32,801 bases of DNA from assembly GCA_025360525.1 (NCBI GenBank), contig JANYCA010000126.1, positions 1 through 32,801 of the forward strand. Direction: 5' to 3'. This DNA comes from Chitinophagaceae bacterium (GTDB lineage: Bacteria > Bacteroidota > Bacteroidia > Chitinophagales > Chitinophagaceae). Positions 1-7,401 of the stretch are shown here, piece after piece. How positions within the stretch are numbered: position 1 is the first letter of the stretch; the number at the start of each line of letters is the position of its first letter. The notes below the pieces were generated by a model that did no database searches, was not told the DNA's origin, and saw only the letters and a program-made list of their open reading frames with translations. The position numbers and the translations under genes were made by a program.

Positions 1-1
1 T

Positions 2-6
2 TTAAA
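2..6. repeat. Left target-site duplication TTAAA
   Basis: TTAAA immediately outside the left inverted repeat is repeated immediately outside the right one (1410-1414). This is the 5-bp duplication made on IS insertion. Only one base of the original left flank is visible before it. Confidence 0.8.
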
Positions 7-23
7 CCCAAATTACGCAATAG
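7..23 (+). repeat. IS left terminal inverted repeat
   Basis: 17 bp, CCCAAATTACGCAATAG, a perfect inverted match to 1393-1409. The transposase stop codon (TAA on the minus strand, 13-15) is embedded in it, so the coding region runs into the element's end. Confidence 0.9.
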
Positions 24-1359
24 CAATATCAAAAGGATACTCAAAGACTTTTGAGTAGTTCCAAAGTCCGCTAAACCATGCCCGTCTTTTTTTGCTAAGT
101 GCTATTTTTAATACAAGTTTATCGTTTACTTTTTCGAAGTAAGCGCCTATTGCAAAAGTTCGGTAACGTAAAGTTGATAATGTTTTTTGTGTCTTTTCCT
201 GAAGTACAAATGTTCTAAAAAGTGCCATTAAATTATAAGCAATCATGGCAAAGGTTAAAGCTGCTTCGGTAGCATAAAAATCTTTAAGATTAAAACTATC
301 AAAGCCAAAATCATATTTCAATTCTTTAATTCTGTTTTCTGCATCGCCTCTGCCTCTGTAGAGCCTCCATACTTCTGCAGGAGCAAATTTAAGGTTGGTT
401 ACATAAGCAGAATAACGATAATTTTTATAGATTTCTTCTTCTGCAAATAAGCCCAACTGTTTACCCGGTGCTTTAGGTCTGTCTTTTATTCTTTGTCTTA
501 CAATGACCAATCGTCTTGGTTTTGTCCAAGAATCACTTTGGTACATTTGCTCACAAATTTCTATTCCCGTATCCAATAAAATCCAATTATTACTGGCCGC
601 TATAAGTCGCTGTATGGGCTGTGTAAACTTTGCTGCTACTACATAGTCCATCGTTTTAAATTCTATATAATCTAAAATATCTGACTGAAAAAAACCACTG
701 TCAAGCCTTATTAAACTAACCGTTTTGTTTTTTAATTTTGATAAAGTATCTTCTAAAAAACCAAGAAAATTATTAGCCGATGAAGTGTCGCCGCTTCGAA
801 GCCACATGTTGGCTACAAGTTTTACATCTGCTATAAATGCAATTAATGGATGATGAGAGGGTCTTCCTTTTTTACTTGGATTGTATCCTTTTTTTGCGCC
901 TTCCTGAACACCATAACGGGTCATTACAGAGGAATCAATATCTAAAGTAAAATTATCAAACTTCAAATTATCAAAAATCCACGAGTAAAAATATTGGCTG
1001 ACATGATGATTTTTTGCCTGTGTAAATTTGCTGAAAAAACGTTTATAGGTATCCTGCCCAGGCGTGTTTTTCCAATCAAATATTTTACCCAAAGCAGTAT
1101 CGTGGCGGGTAACTTCTGTATGCAAAAACCTGTTTGCTCCACACCAAATACTCGTTATAAAACTTTCTATTATCGTGGAAGTTTTATAGCCCCGGTTAGA
1201 ACCGGATTGAGGCAAGTCTGTATTTTGCTCAATTAAGTCTCTAAAGCCTATTTTTTGCAGCATTTGCTTCAAAAAAACCATACCGCCCCATGGCGTAATC
1301 TCTTTACTAGTATAGCTTATATCAAATTCCATCTCTATAATTTTTCTAATGCTACGCAT
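13..1359 (-). CDS. IS1380-family transposase
   Basis: 448-residue DDE transposase that moves the surrounding insertion sequence. Likely catalytic acids are the Asp in the LDIDSS stretch (about residue 140), the Asp in RLDSGFF (about 219) and the Glu in YRGRGDAENRIKE (about 340), the YREK-like block typical of the IS4/IS1380 group. The length is normal for the family, with no frameshift or internal stop. The first ATG is at 1359; a second ATG nine codons later (1332) also fits and gives a start reading MEFDISYTS. The stop is inside the left inverted repeat. No strong promoter is visible in the short region inside the right end. Transposase identity is nearly certain; the exact start is less so. 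Confidence 0.93.
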   Translation of the reverse strand: MRSIRKIIEMEFDISYTSKEITPWGGMVFLKQMLQKIGFRDLIEQNTDLPQSGSNRGYKTSTIIESFITSIWCGANRFLHTEVTRHDTALGKIFDWKNTPGQDTYKRFFSKFTQAKNHHVSQYFYSWIFDNLKFDNFTLDIDSSVMTRYGVQEGAKKGYNPSKKGRPSHHPLIAFIADVKLVANMWLRSGDTSSANNFLGFLEDTLSKLKNKTVSLIRLDSGFFQSDILDYIEFKTMDYVVAAKFTQPIQRLIAASNNWILLDTGIEICEQMYQSDSWTKPRRLVIVRQRIKDRPKAPGKQLGLFAEEEIYKNYRYSAYVTNLKFAPAEVWRLYRGRGDAENRIKELKYDFGFDSFNLKDFYATEAALTFAMIAYNLMALFRTFVLQEKTQKTLSTLRYRTFAIGAYFEKVNDKLVLKIALSKKRRAWFSGLWNYSKVFEYPFDIAIA

Positions 1360-1392
1360 TAGGATTTAAATAGCTAAATTAATCATTAATCC

Positions 1393-1409
1393 CTATTGCG
1401 TAATTTGGG
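1393..1409 (-). repeat. IS right terminal inverted repeat
   Basis: 17 bp, the reverse complement of 7-23. On the plus strand it contains TTTG at 1404-1407, positioned 20 bp upstream of the -7 box of the isocitrate dehydrogenase gene. Confidence 0.9.
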
Positions 1410-1435
1410 TTAAATTTACAGTTCACTTACTTTTG
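1404..1435 (+). promoter_or_regulatory. Hybrid promoter of icd, -33 box from the IS end
   Basis: A perfect Bacteroidota -7 box, TACTTTTG (TAnnTTTG), lies at 1428-1435. TTTG at 1404-1407 is 20 bp upstream, the usual distance for the -33 element. That TTTG belongs to the right inverted repeat of the IS, so the element may have supplied or replaced the -33 box. Transcription would start near 1441, leaving a leader of about 30 nt before the ATG at 1470. Confidence 0.6.
1410..1414. repeat. Right target-site duplication TTAAA
   Basis: Matches the TTAAA at 2-6 outside the left inverted repeat, completing a 5-bp target duplication. Confidence 0.8.
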
Positions 1436-1469
1436 CAGCAATCAAATTCAACTTCTAAAACGTATTTAT

Positions 1470-2735
1470 ATGGCCAAGAAAATAACCATGAGCAGCAATG
1501 GTAAATTGAATGTACCTAATCACCCAATAATTCCATTTATTGAAGGCGATGGTATTGGTCCGGATATTTGGAACGCAAGTGTACGGGTATTTGATGCTGC
1601 AGTAAAAAAGGCATATAACAGCGAAAAAAAAATTGAATGGATGGAAGTACTGGCAGGTGAAAAAGCTTTTAAAGCTACAGGCAGTTGGATGCCGGATGCT
1701 ACAATGGCTGCCTTTAAAGAATATTTACTAAGCATTAAGGGACCACTTACAACGCCCGTTGGTGGCGGCATAAGGAGTTTAAATGTTGCATTACGGCAAG
1801 AGCTTGATTTGTATGTTTGTTTACGCCCCGTAAAATATTTTGAAGGTACCCCCTCTCCCATGTGGCAGCCGGAAAAAGTGAACATGGTCATCTTCCGGGA
1901 AAACACAGAAGATATTTACGCAGGCATAGAATTTATGACCGGCACACCAGAAGCAAAAAAGTTACTGGATTTTTTAGTAAACGAAATGGGTGTAAAAAAC
2001 ATTCGTTTTCCGGAAACCACCTCACTTGGTATAAAGCCGGTAAGTAAAGAAGGTAGTGAAAGACTCATACGTTCCGCCATTGAACATGCAATTGCACATA
2101 AGTTGCCATCGCTTACCATCGTACACAAAGGCAACATCATGAAATATACGGAAGGCGCTTTTAAAAACTGGGGATACGAGTTAGGAGAAAGAGAGTTTGG
2201 AGGCTATGTGTATACCTGGAACCAATGGGAAAGAACCAAAAAAGAAAGTGGCGAAGCAGTAGCCAACGAAGAGATGAAAATATCTGCCATCGGCGGAAAA
2301 GTAATTATTAAGGATGCCATTGCAGATAACTTTTTACAACAGGCTTTATTGGCTCCGCAAGATTATGCTGCCATTGCAACCCTTAACCTTAACGGTGATT
2401 ATATCAGCGATGCATTGGCTGCGCAGGTAGGCGGCATTGGCATAGCACCTGGCGCCAATATTAATTATTTAACCGGACATGCAGTATTTGAAGCAACGCA
2501 TGGCACTGCCCCTCGGTTTGCCAATACCAACACGATGAACCCCTGCTCTGTAATATTAAGCGGCGTAATGATGCTGGAATATATGGGTTGGAGAGACGCT
2601 GCTGACTTAATTACCAACTCAGTAGGCAAAACCATCCGCAACAAAACAGTTACTATCGACTTTTATAACCTGATGAAAGAAGCAACCCTGTTAAAAACCA
2701 GTGAGTTTGCAGACGAGCTGATTAAAAACCTGTAA
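1470..2735 (+). CDS. icd: Isocitrate dehydrogenase, type I (E. coli-like)
   Basis: Oxidatively decarboxylates isocitrate to 2-oxoglutarate in the TCA cycle (cytoplasm). The 421-residue protein aligns end to end with E. coli Icd (416). Substrate-site segments are all present: [10 protein letters not shown] with the Ser equivalent to E. coli Ser113 at residue 103, [11 protein letters not shown] with the catalytic Tyr, HKGNIMK with the catalytic Lys, and NLNGDYISD with the metal-binding Asp residues. The cofactor pocket is unusual. E. coli NADP-binding Lys344, Tyr345, Tyr391 and Arg395 correspond here to Arg349, Phe350, Ile396 and Asn400, so NADP preference cannot be assumed; it is also not the Asp344 pattern of known NAD enzymes. 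It is 73 bp upstream of a second, unrelated-subfamily isocitrate dehydrogenase. An IS sits at its promoter. Confidence 0.95.
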   Translation: MAKKITMSSNGKLNVPNHPIIPFIEGDGIGPDIWNASVRVFDAAVKKAYNSEKKIEWMEVLAGEKAFKATGSWMPDATMAAFKEYLLSIKGPLTTPVGGGIRSLNVALRQELDLYVCLRPVKYFEGTPSPMWQPEKVNMVIFRENTEDIYAGIEFMTGTPEAKKLLDFLVNEMGVKNIRFPETTSLGIKPVSKEGSERLIRSAIEHAIAHKLPSLTIVHKGNIMKYTEGAFKNWGYELGEREFGGYVYTWNQWERTKKESGEAVANEEMKISAIGGKVIIKDAIADNFLQQALLAPQDYAAIATLNLNGDYISDALAAQVGGIGIAPGANINYLTGHAVFEATHGTAPRFANTNTMNPCSVILSGVMMLEYMGWRDAADLITNSVGKTIRNKTVTIDFYNLMKEATLLKTSEFADELIKNL

Positions 2736-2778
2736 TAACGCTTTCATAAATCATCAAAATAAGATTTTCTGAATTGTA

Positions 2779-2786
2779 TACATTTG
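2779..2786 (+). promoter_or_regulatory. -7 promoter box upstream of the type II IDH gene
   Basis: TACATTTG matches TAnnTTTG exactly, 22 nt before the ATG at 2809. No convincing -33 TTTG is found at the expected distance. It suggests the second dehydrogenase can be transcribed independently of icd. Confidence 0.45.
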
Positions 2787-2808
2787 CACACTAAAAACAC
2801 TTGATTCA

Positions 2809-4041
2809 ATGGCAAAAATTAAAGTATCAAACCCCGTAGTAGAATTAGACGGCGATGAGATGACAAGAATTATCTGGAAATTTATAAAAGACAAACTGAT
2901 TGTTCCATACCTGGAACTGGATATTAAATATTATGATCTTGGTATGGAATACCGGGACGAGACCAACGATCAGGTAACCGTTGATGCAGCGAATGCCATC
3001 AAAGAATTTGGTGTAGGCATTAAGTGTGCTACCATCACTCCTGATGAGGCAAGGGTAAAAGAATTTAACCTGAAGCAAATGTGGAAAAGCCCCAACGGCA
3101 CTATACGTAACATCCTTGATGGTACTGTGTTTCGGGAGCCAATTGTAATGCAGAATGTACCAAGATTAGTAACCAACTGGACGGCACCCATCATCGTTGG
3201 TCGCCATGCTTTTGGCGATCAGTACAGGGCAACAGATGCAGTAATAAAAGGAAAAGGAAAACTAACCATGACCTTTACACCGGAGGATGGCAGTGCAGCA
3301 CAGGTTTTTGAAGTATACAATTATAAAGGAGATGGCGTTGCACTTTGTATGTATAATATTGATGAAAGTATTTACGGTTTTGCAAGAAGCTGTTTCAACA
3401 TGGCGCTTACAAAAAAATGGCCGCTGTATCTTTCTACAAAAAACACCATACTTAAAAAATACGATGGCCGCTTTAAAGATATTTTTGAAGAAGTGTACCA
3501 GGGAGAATTTAAAGCCTTGTATGATGCAGCCGGTATTATTTACGAACATCGCCTGATTGATGATATGGTTGCGAGTGCTTTAAAATGGAATGGTAATTTT
3601 GTATGGGCTTGTAAAAATTACGATGGTGATGTGCAGAGCGACACCGTTGCGCAAGGCTTTGGAAGCCTGGGTTTAATGACATCAGTTTTAGTAACACCCG
3701 ATGGCAAAACACTGGAAGCAGAAGCTGCACATGGTACTGTTACCCGCCACTACAGAGATCATCAAAAAGGCAAACCAACTTCAACCAATCCAATTGCTTC
3801 TATTTTTGCATGGACAAGAGGGTTGGAATTTCGTGGTAAATTAGATGGCAACCAGCCGCTTATTGATTTTTGCCAGGCATTGGAAACCGTTTGTATTGAA
3901 ACAGTAGAAAGTGGAAAGATGACTAAAGATCTGGCAGTTTGCATACATGGCAATAAATTAAATCATGGTGAACATTATTTGTACACAGAGGAATTCCTGG
4001 ATGCTATCGATGAAAATTTAAGGAAGAAAATGGGATTGTAA
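2809..4041 (+). CDS. NADP-dependent isocitrate dehydrogenase, type II (IDH1-like)
   Basis: Homodimeric NADP-type isocitrate dehydrogenase, 410 residues, closely resembling the human IDH1 subfamily rather than E. coli Icd. Visible landmarks are SPNGTIRN (substrate loop), [13 protein letters not shown] with the Arg equivalent to human Arg132, [17 protein letters not shown] with the catalytic Lys, RLIDDMVA and NYDGDVQSD (metal ligands), and HGTVTRHYR, whose Arg313-His314 match the human Arg314-His315 that contact the NADP 2'-phosphate. NADP use is therefore well supported. The gene directly follows icd, so the cell has two enzymes for the same step, probably differing in cofactor or regulation. 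A bidirectional terminator follows. Confidence 0.96.
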   Translation: MAKIKVSNPVVELDGDEMTRIIWKFIKDKLIVPYLELDIKYYDLGMEYRDETNDQVTVDAANAIKEFGVGIKCATITPDEARVKEFNLKQMWKSPNGTIRNILDGTVFREPIVMQNVPRLVTNWTAPIIVGRHAFGDQYRATDAVIKGKGKLTMTFTPEDGSAAQVFEVYNYKGDGVALCMYNIDESIYGFARSCFNMALTKKWPLYLSTKNTILKKYDGRFKDIFEEVYQGEFKALYDAAGIIYEHRLIDDMVASALKWNGNFVWACKNYDGDVQSDTVAQGFGSLGLMTSVLVTPDGKTLEAEAAHGTVTRHYRDHQKGKPTSTNPIASIFAWTRGLEFRGKLDGNQPLIDFCQALETVCIETVESGKMTKDLAVCIHGNKLNHGEHYLYTEEFLDAIDENLRKKMGL

Positions 4042-4157
4042 TTTTATAGCTTTACTTTTTAAAGGGTAGCAATTTCGTTGCCCTTTATATTTTGAAATAT
4101 GGATCAAATTTTTATGCAAAGCCGCTAAAAAATTTGACAGGGAATTCAATGAAATAT

Positions 4158-4200
4158 AAAAACGCTTCAAATGAGTGAAGCGTTTTTATTGCTTTTTTTT
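4158..4200. terminator. Bidirectional intrinsic terminator
   Basis: Perfect 12-bp stem, AAAAACGCTTCA at 4158-4169 and TGAAGCGTTTTT at 4176-4187, with a 6-nt loop. T-runs on the plus strand and A-runs on the 5' side serve both strands. It lies between the convergent type II IDH gene and the small membrane protein gene at 4225 and can end both transcripts. Confidence 0.85.
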
Positions 4201-4224
4201 ATTTTATTTCTACTACCTTATCAA

Positions 4225-4551
4225 TTACAGAATAAGTATCAACAATAAGATAATAATAATGATAGCACCAATAGAAAGATAAATACCATTAGTGGAATTT
4301 CTAAGGCTGCTTGCATCTTTATTCATTTCCTTCAACTCCTTTTTTAGCGCTTTTCTATCTGCTGATGTAAGCTGGGTCTTATCCATGTTCTGAATTTCTG
4401 CTACACGGTTTGTAATAGCATTAAGCATTCGTACATCAGCCGTACTATCGGAAAAACCTTTAGTTACAGTTGTTGCCATAGTTGTTGCTGGTACTGTAAT
4501 AACAATCATCATTAATACAGTGAACGTTTTAAAGTAGTTTCTGAACTTCAT
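4225..4551 (-). CDS. Small secreted or membrane protein, tail hydrophobic
   Basis: 108 residues, function not recognised. An N-terminal signal-peptide-like segment (residues 8-26, ending near ATTMATT) is followed by a charged helical stretch rich in Lys, Glu and Asp (about 45-85). The last 18 residues are almost only Ile and Leu, a C-terminal membrane anchor. The expected topology is one periplasmic or exposed helical region tethered by the C-terminus in the inner membrane. Similar small proteins seem common in Bacteroidota, but I know no assigned function. It lies 45 bp downstream of the TonB-domain lipoprotein on the same strand, so they may be co-transcribed. Confidence 0.75.
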   Translation of the reverse strand: MKFRNYFKTFTVLMMIVITVPATTMATTVTKGFSDSTADVRMLNAITNRVAEIQNMDKTQLTSADRKALKKELKEMNKDASSLRNSTNGIYLSIGAIIIIILLLILIL

Positions 4552-4596
4552 AATCGAATTTTTAGTGGTTTAAAAAAATATGTAAAGAATTAATTT

Positions 4597-5217
4597 TTAT
4601 CGAAGTTGAAAGTTTACAGGTAAACTAAAACGTGTTTTCACATTTTTACCCTTTATTCGGCCCGGTGTCCATTTAGGCATTTTATTAAAAACTCTTAACG
4701 CCTCCTGCTCTATGCCATAACCAATAATCGGGCTTGTTACCACCGGAGCATACAATTTACCATTTTCATCAACGGCAAAATTTATTTTTACGGTTCCATC
4801 AACTCCATTATCACTTGCTTCCAGCGGGTATTGAATATTATCGTTGTAAAAACGCTCCAATGCTTTTTCACCACCAGGATAACCGGGTAAAATCTCGGAG
4901 CTATTATAATATCCTTCTTTATCAACACTCATATCTCCAGAAGCAGTATTAGCTACCACTATACTTACTTTACCCTTTTTCCCTTTTTTTGCCGGATTAG
5001 GCGTTGCCTTTTGCACTTTTACCATCGAGGTATCGGTGGCAGCCATGTTAGATGCTGATGAATCAACCTGCATCGGCATCATTCCAGCACTGTCATGAAC
5101 CATTACGGAACTGTCTTTAGCTTTAAATGAATAGTCATCTGAATCAGTGTCTTTTGATGCACAACCAATACCAAATGCGGTTACAATTAATCCTGCTAAA
5201 AGAAATTGTTTTTTCAT
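4597..5217 (-). CDS. TonB C-terminal-domain lipoprotein
   Basis: 206 residues. The N-terminus is a lipoprotein signal with Cys19 in a GIGC lipobox, followed by a low-complexity Asp/Ser/Met-rich linker (about 20-110) containing a Lys-rich PNPAKKGKKGK patch. The C-terminal ~95 residues fit the TonB C-terminal fold: GGEKALERFYNDNIQYP, then GTVKINFAVDENGKL, then the conserved ALRVFNKMPKWTPGR block. TonB proteins normally transmit proton-motive energy from ExbB-ExbD to outer-membrane receptors through an N-terminal transmembrane helix. This one appears lipid-anchored instead, so classical energy transduction is doubtful. It starts a probable two-gene unit with the small membrane protein at 4225. 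Confidence 0.85.
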   Translation of the reverse strand: MKKQFLLAGLIVTAFGIGCASKDTDSDDYSFKAKDSSVMVHDSAGMMPMQVDSSASNMAATDTSMVKVQKATPNPAKKGKKGKVSIVVANTASGDMSVDKEGYYNSSEILPGYPGGEKALERFYNDNIQYPLEASDNGVDGTVKINFAVDENGKLYAPVVTSPIIGYGIEQEALRVFNKMPKWTPGRIKGKNVKTRFSLPVNFQLR

Positions 5218-5407
5218 AAATTTTTATTTGTTATTTACATTTTAACAATTCAAAAAATATGCCGTTAACATACTGGGCGTGGCACTGTTAATATATTTTT
5301 ATGTATTTGTAGAATTATTGAATACAAGTTTATTTTATGGCAAGATGTTGTGGAATTATTGCTACACAATGTTTCATTTCTCAAAAATGATGTTACGCCA
5401 GTATTAG

Positions 5408-5415
5408 TATCTTTG
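5408..5415 (+). promoter_or_regulatory. -7 promoter box of mnmA
   Basis: TATCTTTG matches TAnnTTTG exactly, 45 nt before the mnmA ATG. No clear -33 box is seen at the usual spacing. The upstream 5218-5400 stretch otherwise shows no gene. Confidence 0.45.
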
Positions 5416-5460
5416 CTCATTATCCCAAACCTGGGCGTCAGGCTGGGCTAATATTTAGTT

Positions 5461-6576
5461 ATGAGTACAAAGGGAAAAGTGTTAGTGGCCATGAGTGGCG
5501 GTATTGATAGTACTGTTGCCGCATTGATGCTGCACAAAGAAGGTTATGAAGTAATTGGAATTACCATGAAAACATGGGATTATGCCACGAGCGTGGGAGT
5601 TACCGGAAAAAAAGAAACCGGTTGCTGCAACCTCGACAGTTTCAATGATGCCCGACAAGCAGCCGTTCAGCATGGGTTTCCTCATTTTATTTTAGACATC
5701 AGGGATGAGTTTGGAGATTTTGTAATTGATAATTTTATTGAAGAATACATAGCCGGCCGCACCCCTAATCCCTGCGTAATGTGCAACACTCATATTAAAT
5801 GGCGTGCTTTACTTAAAAGAGCCGATGCACTGGGTTGTGATTTTATTGCCACCGGCCATTATGCACAGATACACCAGCACAGCAATGGCAGGTATTTTAT
5901 TCGCAAGGGGATCGACGAAACCAAAGACCAAAGCTATGTGCTATGGGGGTTGCAGCAGGATTTGCTGAGCCGCACTTTGCTGCCATTGGGCACTTACCGT
6001 AAAACTGCCATTCGACAAATGGCGCATGATTTTGGGTATCCCGAACTTGCCAAAAAGAATGAGAGCTACGAAATTTGCTTTGTACCGGATAACGATTATC
6101 GTGGTTTTCTCAAACGCAATGTAGCAGGATTGGAAGAAAAAGTAGCAGGCGGTAATTTTGTTGATAAATCAGGTAAAATAATCGGTACACATAAAGGTTA
6201 CCCTTTTTATACAATCGGGCAGAGAAAAGGGCTTGAGATTGCTTTAGGAAAACCTGCCTTTGTTACCCATATTGACCCCGCCACTAATACAGTGATGCTG
6301 GGCGAAGAAGACGATTTAAAAGGCAGCGAAATGACAGTGGGTAAAATGAACTGGATAAAATATGAGGGAATATCTGAAGGGATAGAATTGCTAACTAAAA
6401 TACGTTATAAAGATAAAGGTGCACTTAGCAACCTGCATACATACGAAAACGGTATAAAAGTTCGTTTTTACGACAATGTAAAAGGCATTGCACCAGGACA
6501 AAGTGCAGTATTTTATGAAGGAGATGATGTAGTAGCTGGTGGCATCATTCAACGCAGTGAGCAGCTTTTTATCTAA
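5461..6576 (+). CDS. mnmA: tRNA 2-thiouridylase MnmA
   Basis: Thiolates uridine 34 in the wobble position of tRNAs for Lys, Glu and Gln, using ATP and a persulfide sulfur donor. The 371-residue length is typical. The PP-loop SGGIDS (residues 12-17) binds ATP. The catalytic Cys108 lies in NPCVMCN and the second active Cys206 in SYEICFVPD. Extra cysteines occur at 55-56 (GCCNLDS) and 105, a pattern I associate with Bacteroidota MnmA. The C-terminal beta-barrel region includes YTIGQRKGLEIA. It is followed after 32 bp by an unknown lipoprotein gene on the same strand. Confidence 0.96.
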   Translation: MSTKGKVLVAMSGGIDSTVAALMLHKEGYEVIGITMKTWDYATSVGVTGKKETGCCNLDSFNDARQAAVQHGFPHFILDIRDEFGDFVIDNFIEEYIAGRTPNPCVMCNTHIKWRALLKRADALGCDFIATGHYAQIHQHSNGRYFIRKGIDETKDQSYVLWGLQQDLLSRTLLPLGTYRKTAIRQMAHDFGYPELAKKNESYEICFVPDNDYRGFLKRNVAGLEEKVAGGNFVDKSGKIIGTHKGYPFYTIGQRKGLEIALGKPAFVTHIDPATNTVMLGEEDDLKGSEMTVGKMNWIKYEGISEGIELLTKIRYKDKGALSNLHTYENGIKVRFYDNVKGIAPGQSAVFYEGDDVVAGGIIQRSEQLFI

Positions 6577-6608
6577 AAACAAAGTCTAAAAAGTAATTAT
6601 CCATTAAC

Positions 6609-7355
6609 ATGATAAAAAAAATTGTATGGGCACTAGGGTTGTGCTGTTGTGTGTTGGTTTGTTGTAAAAAAGAAACTGAAACTTTGCAAATGACTGCTAT
6701 CAGTGAATATGCACCATTAGTAACGGGCAAATACATTACCTACCAATTAGATTCGTTCCGATATTTACCCTTCTCCAACCAAAGCATTATTGTAAGTTTC
6801 CAGGTAAAATACCAGGTAGATTCGATGGTGACCGACAACAGCGGCCGACCTGCTTATCGCATCCTGCGTTATATCCGTAAAAACCCAACAAATGCCTGGG
6901 AGCATGACAATACTTTTATGGCTATTAATACAGGAACTTCTCTTGAGTTTGTTGAAAATAATTTCCGGTTTATTAAACTTAAGCAACCTTTTAGAGACAC
7001 TTATACCTGGAAGGGCAATAGTTATATCAACACCATTTCCGGTTTTTCTGAAGTACGTTACCTCGATGACTGGGATTATGAATATGATAGTGTAAATGCC
7101 CCGTTACAATTGGGTGCTATTAGTTTTGACAGCACACTTAAAGTAAACCAAAGAGATGATACAATCGGTTTCCCCAATGACCCAAGTGTTTTTAGTGAAA
7201 TAAATGTTGGGGTAGAATATTATGCCAAAGGCATTGGACTTATATACAAGAAATTTTTTCATTCAGAATATCAACCACCCACAACCAGCGGTGGCACGGG
7301 CTATTACACCAACGATTCCAAAGGGGTCACCCTTACGCTAATTGATCATAATTAA
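6609..7355 (+). CDS. Hypothetical lipoprotein
   Basis: 248 residues, family not recognised. The N-terminus MIKKIVWALGLCCCVLVCC gives a lipoprotein signal with the modified Cys at 18 or 19, followed by the polar KKETE stretch common in Bacteroidota lipoproteins. The rest is rich in Tyr, Asp, Asn and beta-forming residues with no clear catalytic motif, so a compact beta-rich periplasmic or surface-exposed domain is likely. It sits 32 bp after mnmA and 46 bp before a secreted subtilase gene; all three share a strand. Co-transcription with the protease is plausible but not shown. Confidence 0.8.
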   Translation: MIKKIVWALGLCCCVLVCCKKETETLQMTAISEYAPLVTGKYITYQLDSFRYLPFSNQSIIVSFQVKYQVDSMVTDNSGRPAYRILRYIRKNPTNAWEHDNTFMAINTGTSLEFVENNFRFIKLKQPFRDTYTWKGNSYINTISGFSEVRYLDDWDYEYDSVNAPLQLGAISFDSTLKVNQRDDTIGFPNDPSVFSEINVGVEYYAKGIGLIYKKFFHSEYQPPTTSGGTGYYTNDSKGVTLTLIDHN

Positions 7356-7401
7356 CGGCAAGGATTTTGTTTCTCCATTTTAGCAATAGTTAACTTTTAT
7401 T

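Larger units (their letters stand above)
7..1409 (-). mobile_element. Complete IS1380-family insertion sequence
   Basis: The element is 1403 bp long and bounded by perfect 17-bp inverted repeats, CCCAAATTACGCAATAG at 7-23 and its reverse complement at 1393-1409. It is flanked on both sides by the direct repeat TTAAA (2-6 and 1410-1414), as expected for the 4-5 bp target duplications of the IS1380 family. It carries a single full-length transposase gene on the minus strand, whose stop codon lies inside the left inverted repeat. Nothing looks decayed, so the insertion is probably recent or still mobile. It sits directly upstream of the isocitrate dehydrogenase pair. Ends and duplication are read from the sequence; the family assignment rests on the transposase. 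Confidence 0.93.

Noticed and set aside
1520..3953. Minus- and plus-strand short ORFs within the two isocitrate dehydrogenase genes.
   Set aside because: Overlap with strongly conserved coding sequence explains them.
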